Assembly (NCBI GenBank): GCA_026874595.1
Contig: CM049310.1
Coordinates: 30,939,558-31,003,557 of the forward strand
Direction of reading: 5' to 3'
DNA from: Sipunculus nudus
Taxonomy: Eukaryota > Annelida > Sipuncula > Golfingiida > Sipunculidae
DNA: 64,000 bases
Of the stretch, positions 57,700 through 64,000 are shown one piece after another (positions within the stretch are counted from its first letter, which is position 1; every line of letters starts with the position of its first letter). The translations under genes and the position numbers were made by a program. Below the pieces are notes generated by a model, which searched no databases, was not told the origin of the DNA, and saw nothing but the letters and a program-made list of their open reading frames with translations.

Positions 57700-57932
57700 G
57701 ACTGCAAGGCATGGGTGCATCACTGAACCAGATGGATTTTGCCGGCGGCCAGACGACCACAGCGATGCATGTACGACAGTCTCTGCTGCTGAAACAGAAA
57801 CAAAAGCAGATGAGGGAGCAGCAGCAGACAAGACTTAGGTTACAGCAGCAACAGGAGAGACGGCTACTGCTCCAGCATCAGCGCCAGCAGCAGTTCAACC
57901 AGCAGCAGCAGCAGCAGCAGCAGTTCATGCAG
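57700..57932 (+). CDS. NCOA: NCOA exon 16: Gln-rich helical region
   Basis: Residues 1304-1381. Start LQGMGASLNQMDFAGGQ, then VRQSLLLKQKQKQMREQQQ and a Gln/Arg/Leu coiled region ending in an eight-CAG run and FMQ. It matches in character the 'QMLAQRQREILNQHLRQRQ' Gln-rich segment that follows AD1 in vertebrate p160s. The acceptor is TTTTTAATGCAG and the donor ATGCAG|GTATGT, phase 0. The pure CAG tract (57898-57921) may vary in length. Confidence 0.94.
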
Positions 57933-57971
57933 GTATGTCCTGTGTTTAGAGCTCACAACCTTTCTGGATAA

Positions 57972-58140
57972 TGGGGGAGGAATCCCTCAAATCAAGGAAA
58001 AATCCCTCAAATCAGGGGGAAAATCACTCAAATCAGGGGGGGGGAATCCCTCAAATTGGGGGGGGGGGGGGGGAATCCCTCAGATCAGGGGGAAATCCCT
58101 CAGATCAGGGGGAAATCCGTCAGATCAGGGAAAAATCGGG
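57972..58140. repeat. G-rich ~19-bp repeat (G-quadruplex-prone) after exon 16
   Basis: Units of TCAGATCAGGGGGAAATCCC type with G-runs of 4 to about 16 (longest ~58058-58074). It starts 40 nt after the exon 16 donor. G-runs are on the RNA-like strand. Confidence 0.88.
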
Positions 58141-60442
58141 AAATGTGATTACCTTAAAAGAAAGAGGTGGTTATTCTGTATATTTTTTTTTCATTTATCC
58201 AAACAGTGTATCAGTGGGTGATTCATCTGCTAAAAAACAAGGAAGAAGTGGAAACCTTGTGTTCATGAGATACTGGGAACCCTGCAAGATATGCCACATC
58301 CTGCTTAGGTTATAATATCACAATACCTGGGTGGACAGGAAGTAGAAAGATTGAGTTTGTGTAGCCCTTGTCCTGTGTCCTGTCTGTAAGGAGACTCCAT
58401 CCTCCTGTCTACCTGTCCCAAAGGCTTGCAATGTTGGAACTCATGACTGGTTAGTTTGGTCTTGTCTGGTGTTTGAATATCCAGGTATATGTTCATGTTG
58501 ATGTCGACAGTCCAGGTAGACTTATGGGTCTGGGGTTAAGGGTCAGGGGTTGCATGTCAGGGACATGTAGGTTTTCAGGGTTAGAAGACAGAGCAGCAGG
58601 AATTGTGGAACAACAGGTCAGGGGTCAAAGTTCAGAGAATTAGCCAATTCCAGGATTTTGCGAAATATTTAAAGTCACAGATTACAGTTATTTTCATGAA
58701 GTATTTCACATCATTGTCTTTGCTTTTATGGCATATCTTTATCTACAGTTTTTAGTTAGAATTATATTCCATGCATAAGTAACTATAAAAAAAGATTTTT
58801 ACTATCTTGTCATCAAAATAATTTTAATAGGGAAAATATGTGATTTCAGATGGCCATGTTAAAAGTTCTAATCAATTACTATATAATTTTTTTCTGAGGC
58901 CGTTCTTGCGTCAGAGGATAATTTCCTTGTATTTGGTAAGAAAATGGTCCTAGAGCCTTGTAAGGTTATTTATATTCTTATGAATATTATTACAAAAGGA
59001 CATATCTTTCCTGCCCTGTGGTGAGTCAGCAATCTGAAAAAGAAATCTCCTTAAAAACAAGCTTAATCCCTGTGGAAAATTAGATATTAAGGGAACTGTA
59101 TGTGTGTGTAAATCTGACTTCATGTAAATGTGATTGTGTAGGAACCTGCATTAAATGTACAGGCAAAGAGATGTCGTATAACTGGAGCTTTCTGTGGTCT
59201 TGTTACTGTTACTACTGGCTTTCTTGTGTTTGGTTCAGCATTATGAACACTTTGATAAAAGTGACTATAAAGGGATGACGTTAATAAGTACAAATTAGTT
59301 TGATTATTAGAATAATTAGAAATAAAGGAGTAATCATTAAGGACACTAGCAGCAGTACTCTTATTCCAGTCATAAAATGTCATGTCTTGGCGTGTTTTTG
59401 CTGGGCTACAGGAGCGCAGCTTCTTCTGTGAAAAAGATAAAAAAAACTCAAACATCTCATGCTGAAAGTCCCAGTGGCCTGTTTTATTTCTGGTGCATCC
59501 TTTAATTTACAATATTATGCCTGAGCTATGATAACGGACACACCTTGAAGACATGCCATATTTGTTGGACTATGTGAAGCCCTGGTAATTGGCTGATACC
59601 TGGCTCCAGCTGCTCTTGCTCCTGTTGTCATGGCAACTTGGGTGAAAATTGATCATTTTGTGTGAAACATGTTGGTGTGTGTGTGGAAAGTTCCTAATGT
59701 TCTTTGGTTGGGTGGAGGGCTTGTGTTTTGATCTTACACGAGAGCATTGATTATTTTTCCGGGGGGGTTTTATTTTTTGCTCCCTGATAGTGTGGCTACA
59801 TCATGAAGGAACGAGAGCCTATCATCTAACATCCAGTTCATGATGTAATACCAATACTGGCATCACAATGATCAATTAAATGTCAGTCATATGTTTTATT
59901 TAATTAAAATATTTCTTGTGTCTTGTAATAGCTTGAAGCTCCACATTGTGTTATGTAACCCCTTCCACAGCGAGGAAATAAAACATAGTCTGAATATCAT
60001 GTTTATTGCCAGAATGTTCTATTTGTCAAACTTGAAGTTAATGAATATTCATCAAATAAAGGGAAGCTGGCACAGGCAAACATAATGCTACATCTGTATG
60101 CAAGGAATCTGCTTCATCTGTTTGGCTGTGCTGTATTTATTAGGGTCTGATGAGTATTTATCATGATTGCAGGTCTGCCTGTGATCTGTCACAGTGAAAC
60201 TCTGAACATTAAAATACATGTGTAACTGACCATGCATTCTGGTCTTGTTGATCATGTGCGGTGTCTTCAGTAAAATCTGACAAGGAATCTACAGTCAGCT
60301 GATGTTTTAGGATATCCTAGAACTCCACTGATAACTGATATGTTATAGTTTTAAGATACATTTATCCTCGTAGAATTTCCAAAAAATTACTGGAAATAAA
60401 AAGTATCAGGGCTCTGGATTTCCTACTACTCACCTTGAGTCC

Positions 60443-60443
<1 letters not shown>
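58141..60443 (+). other. Intron 16, unique part
   Basis: No supported exon. GTTGTCATGGCAAC at 59624-59637 is a one-mismatch RFX X-box. Confidence 0.55.

Positions 60444-60531
<88 letters not shown>
60444..60531. repeat. (TA)~43 microsatellite
   Basis: Uninterrupted AT/TA run of about 88 bp; likely length-polymorphic and prone to cruciform formation. Confidence 0.97.
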
Positions 60532-60534
<3 letters not shown>

Positions 60535-61609
60535 TCTGAATCTTGTTTATGATATGCCATTCTTGATAAATTATAACTCTAAATTAAGGTATTAAATATT
60601 GATGTTTGATATGTTTGTGTTCATGTGAATAACTGATCTTTGCCACATGCCTTAATTTTCAAAATATTTTGTAAATAAAATTCATTGGAAATATTAAGTG
60701 TATATTCTAAAAATAATTAAATGCAATCCCAACAGGTGGCGCCACATATCAGTATCAGCCATTTTTCAGTTTCTCACTGCACACTATGGAAATATTAAAA
60801 TATATATTTGACGGAATGAAGGGATTCATTCATTCAGAGGTTAATTTTCAGATTGCAGTTTTTGTAAATGTTAAGATCAAACACTTCTGTGTAGATTTAC
60901 CTGAGCTATTCCTGGTTATATATTCCTACATATTCATCACCAGTTGGTTGGTAGTGATGATATTTTTGCAGAGATGTTTACAAGTAGTCTTAGTTTCCAG
61001 TGGGAAGAAGTGGATGGATGTACAATGTTTTTTTCTTGTAATTTTTTATAGAGATGTAAGCTATATTAGGAATTAGTATTTATGAAGGATTAGCCAGTTA
61101 ATCTAGGTGGACAGGCATGCATGTATAAAGTGACTAACTGGATATGGATAGTTTTAGTTTATAAAGAGGTCAGCTGAAAATATCTTGGTAGGTGTTAAGT
61201 GGCCAGTGGTGGTAGAGAAATCATGCTATAAAATATGATGATGAGGGTTAACCAGGGGAGGTTATAGTATGCCTGGGTAGCAGCTTGATGGGTCTCCCCA
61301 GTGGAAGGGAGGAAAGCCAGGCTTCTGTGTTTACCAGCTCACAGGGTCCTGGTATACACAAGGCTTTATACCTTCTAGTGTTATATGAGGTTGGCAGGGA
61401 GCCAGACTCCACTCCCAGGAGCTAAGCTATGGTGTAATAGTTGGCAAGTACAGCTGACCATGGCATGACCCTTAACTTAGAGAGAGGGAGCACTGTGAGT
61501 CAGAGAGGTGCTGGTCGGGGCAGGCCCATCATGTACCATGTACCAGGAGGACAGTGATTTGTCCCTATGGGATGTTCAAGGGCTCTTATCTTCATCATTG
61601 TCATCACCA
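60532..61609 (+). other. Intron 16, middle part
   Basis: No supported exon. A hydrophobic 96-codon frame (60786-61076) has no homology by eye. Confidence 0.55.
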
Positions 61610-61744
61610 TTCTGTGATGAGTGGTATGATGTTGTGGTGAGTGTTAAGGTTACCTTCTGTGACGAGTAGTATGATGTTGTGGTGAGTGTTAAGGTTACCT
61701 TCTGTGATGAGTAGTATGATGTTGTGGTGAGTGTTAAGGTTACC
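61610..61744. repeat. 45-bp minisatellite, 3 units
   Basis: Unit TTCTGTGATGAGTAGTATGA TGTTGTGGTGAGTGTTAAGG TTACC, nearly identical copies. Each contains a donor-like GGTGAGTG. Confidence 0.93.
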
Positions 61745-62021
61745 CTGTAGGGAATGATAATGGTAGGTATGAAGTAAATATGTAGCTAATGTGTAGATGA
61801 ACTAATGCTCACTTTTTGTAGGCAGTAAATATACAGTGTATACAGGGATATATTGGAGTATTTACTTCATGTGTATTTGCTAGTGCTCTGTGTATATTGA
61901 AAAGGGGAGAGGTTATGATACATTATGATATGGGAGTTGAAAACATCCGCTATGTTGCAGGTATGGTATAAAGTAGGGATGAAAACTAGACATTAAAGGT
62001 TTAGGCCCCTTCCCCCACTCA

Positions 62022-62081
62022 CCCCCCCCCCCCCCCCTTGGTACACTGTTGATAAAAATATTTTTTTTTGGGGGGGGGGGG
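62022..62081. repeat. Facing C16 and G12 homopolymers
   Basis: C-run 62022-62037 and G-run 62070-62081, separated by 32 nt, can pair into a hairpin or form G4/i-motif. Confidence 0.9.
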
Positions 62082-63011
62082 AGGCGGGGAGGGAGAATTG
62101 GTTATATGTAGGCTTCATGCATCATGTAGGCTGATTCCCTGGACTGGATATACATGTAAAATTTTCACCATTGGGTGGGGATGGGGTTTTGCCCCAGTGT
62201 ACTGGCTGGAGGGGAATGGTGATTTACTCTGCTCAGGACTGCTCATTTATCACCAGCTCTGTTACAGTTCAGCCAGCAGCCCTGTTGGCTTACAGCTCCT
62301 GTAGACTGCTGTTAACATTCCAGCAAACTCTTTCTGCTGAACTGTTACAAAGCAGCACTGAGGAGTGGAAGCAGCAAACTGCTCACTGTGTTAAAAAAAA
62401 AATTAATCACCCAGTAAAATTCCATGGTCATTGTACTTAATTTTTGGGAATTCTCCTATGATGAACTAGTTTACCTGCATACATGGTTAAATCAAGGAAT
62501 GGATATATTAAAAAATAATGTGTAGGTTTTCAATTTAATTATCGTTTACAGTAATACTTAAGCTGCCAGTCACTGCCATCTGGTGTCCATGCTTGTCACT
62601 AGTGTATTAAATATTTTATACTAACATCAGACTGATATTGTTGTAACAAGGATTTTTCTTACCATCTATGTATTTATCAACTTTCCTTTTGTTTAATAAT
62701 TCTAAGGAACACTGCTGTATCCCAGAACCCTAAAGTGTTCTTGATAGCTGTGAATTCAGGGCCAAGCATGCAAGTATACCCAGCAAGTATTGGCTCAAGT
62801 TTTGCTGAAAACTTCACTGCAGTGGCCATCTGTACATATACAAGAGTATCATTGTAAAGAGCTGACAGTTCTGATAAGCATTTGATATTAACATCAATTA
62901 AATAGTCCCTGTGATGACGTATGTGAATCCTCATTGTTAGAAATGTTGCTGGGTCAGTGTATTATTGAATAAACACTCCTGCTGTAATTATGAATTTCCC
63001 TTGTGTTTCAG
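62082..63011 (+). other. Intron 16, 3' end
   Basis: No supported exon before exon 17. Confidence 0.6.
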
Positions 63012-63107
63012 GGTAACATGGGATTGGACGGACTGCCTGGCCCATCCCTGCCAGAGAACTTCAGTGAGCTCATGAACACTAGTATGGCTCCCAATGTTTC
63101 CCTGCAG
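63012..63107 (+). CDS. NCOA: NCOA exon 17 (last in window): C-terminal region
   Basis: Residues 1382-1413 (96 nt, phase 0-0): GNMGLDGLPGPSLPENFSEL, then MNTSMAPNVSLQ. The acceptor is TTGTGTTTCAG and the donor CTGCAG|GTAATA. The Gly/Met/Pro/Asn composition and phase fit a p160 C-terminal part, but it is not a strong family signature on its own. It lies 5.1 kb after exon 16. Further exons must follow beyond 64000, since no stop codon or AD2 sequence is seen. Confidence 0.85.
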
Positions 63108-64000
63108 GTAATACGTCAAAAAGTGAGTGCGAGGGTTTGCATGCACGTGTGTCAGTGGGTAGTTGTGTGTGGTGCTGTAGATGTGTCTGTTTTTAGCATA
63201 TATTGCATCATTAGTGTTAATAAAAAATGCCAGGATTTTACAGTAATTTAACCTTTACAGATACACTGCATCATCTGGTGGTCAGTCTATGAAACAGTCT
63301 TTCCCTGAAATGGATATTTCATACTTCAAACATTATTATCTGAGGACATTGATTTTAGCTGTGGAGCAGAAGTATTATACTGGTGTTAACAGCAATATTT
63401 TACAAACATCAGATTAATATTAGAAAGAAAATAATCAAGACATTCATTCCAAACATTGGCACTAGATGGTGCTGCATGTCATTGTCAGAAGTAGCACCTC
63501 TCACTTTCAGTAATTAGCTGATTAAGCACCATGCTAAATCCAGATATTGTTCTTTGTCCATTCAGTGGATTGAAAACAAATATGAAAGCAGCAGCCACCT
63601 CTTCCCTCTCTTTTTCTCTCTCTTTATATCTTTTTTCCCTCTTTCTTTTTCTCTGTCACTCTCATTTTCACTTTTGCTTTTACTATATAAGGATGCCCAC
63701 AGGAAAGACTAAAAAATTCTGAACATTGACAAAGTGTGTATAAACTCTTAGTACCTATACTATAGTTGTCTACTTCATGTAGCTCTCTTTTTTAAATGAA
63801 AATTCTCTTTGAATTATCACAAAAGCATGTTTTATAATGACATTGCTCCCTATAATTGAGATTGTTGCCAGGCCATTCACTGATGTGTGTGTAGTAATTG
63901 TTGTGCCTGCCTGCTTACTCCCTAGTATTCCTTATTATTCCACCCGGGTGGTACCTACGTATTTGACAGTTATCAGGTGAGGTGTTCAGTGCTAAGATGT
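63108..64000 (+). other. Intron 17, partial
   Basis: A pyrimidine-rich TCTCTC/TTTTC tract at 63598-63672. No further exon before the window ends, so the gene continues. Confidence 0.75.

Larger units (their letters stand above)
19707..63107 (+). other. NCOA: p160/SRC nuclear receptor coactivator gene (partial; 17 exons placed)
   Basis: Gene-level entry. The 17 exons below join in one open frame with AG/GT introns and consistent phases: donor phases are 0,1,1,1,2,1,2,2,1,1,0,0,0,0,1,0,0. The order PAS-A, PAS-B, Ser/Pro linker, LXXLL cluster, AD1-like helix and Gln-rich segment is that of the p160 coactivators. In the nucleus these bind liganded nuclear receptors through LXXLL boxes and recruit CBP/p300 and arginine methyltransferases. 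Invertebrates usually have one such gene where vertebrates have three, so NCOA1, 2 or 3 cannot be assigned. Several segments read closest to NCOA2 from memory, such as the HHHEVL and TKSKL stretches. The N-terminal bHLH and C-terminal AD2 lie outside the window. No alignment was run. Confidence 0.96.

Noticed and set aside
60786-61076. 96-codon hydrophobic frame
   Set aside because: AT-rich intron often yields Phe/Ile/Val-rich frames; no signal or membrane-protein family match.
1-64000. tRNA, rRNA, CRISPR, bacterial operons
   Set aside because: None seen; the spliced gene, poly-T acceptors and repeat content are those of an animal nuclear genome.

Overview
The window is animal nuclear DNA, most likely from a bivalve mollusc. 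It is AT-rich and intron-rich, and crowded with minisatellites. It also carries dispersed repeats of kinds I associate from memory with bivalve genomes: the GTCC-rich 'AGCTCAGCTGACT' family, the 'GGTCATGAGGTCAAAGGTCA' family, and a 180-bp-core element bounded by hairpins. No repeat database was searched. A gastropod or other lophotrochozoan is not excluded.

One gene is convincingly present, on the + strand: a p160/SRC-family nuclear receptor coactivator (NCOA1/2/3 relative). I placed 17 consecutive coding exons from 19707 to 63107 (4,238 coding nt, about 1,413 residues) with AG/GT boundaries and matching phases throughout. Exons 1-5 carry the PAS-A region, exons 6-9 the PAS-B region, and exon 10 a Ser/Pro/Met/Gly-rich linker. 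Exons 11-15 hold seven LXXLL nuclear-receptor boxes and a CBP/p300-binding AD1-like helix. Exons 16-17 are the Gln-rich start of the C-terminal region. The gene is open at both ends. The bHLH-coding exons were not found in the first 19.7 kb and presumably lie further 5', and the C-terminal AD2 region lies past 64000. Residue numbers below count from the first residue of exon 1 in this window.

Bases 1-19706 hold no convincing conserved exon. They carry dispersed repeats, five minisatellites and, at about 10740-11600, a promoter-like patch (CRE-like site, reverse CCAAT, TATA-like box). This patch is followed by a short ATG exon candidate whose donor phase fits exon 1. The long introns (19.8-31.4, 31.5-39.6, 39.7-48.1 and 57.9-63.0 kb) are largely repeats.

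The most unusual features are these. (1) Three PAS-region exons have their 3' end plus splice donor tandemly duplicated into the intron, by 43, 79 and 46 (x5) bp, all equal to 1 mod 3. (2) Intronic mobile elements are loaded with ideal nuclear-receptor half-site clusters (DR1 plus an ERR/SF-1-like site), inside a gene for a nuclear-receptor coactivator. (3) There are seven LXXLL boxes, one of them created only across a splice junction. (4) Three dispersed families share a hairpin-bounded, tandem-core architecture resembling Helitron/Helentron or 'pearl'-type elements. (5) Two candidate alternative first exons could give isoforms lacking the bHLH, or bHLH plus PAS-A.
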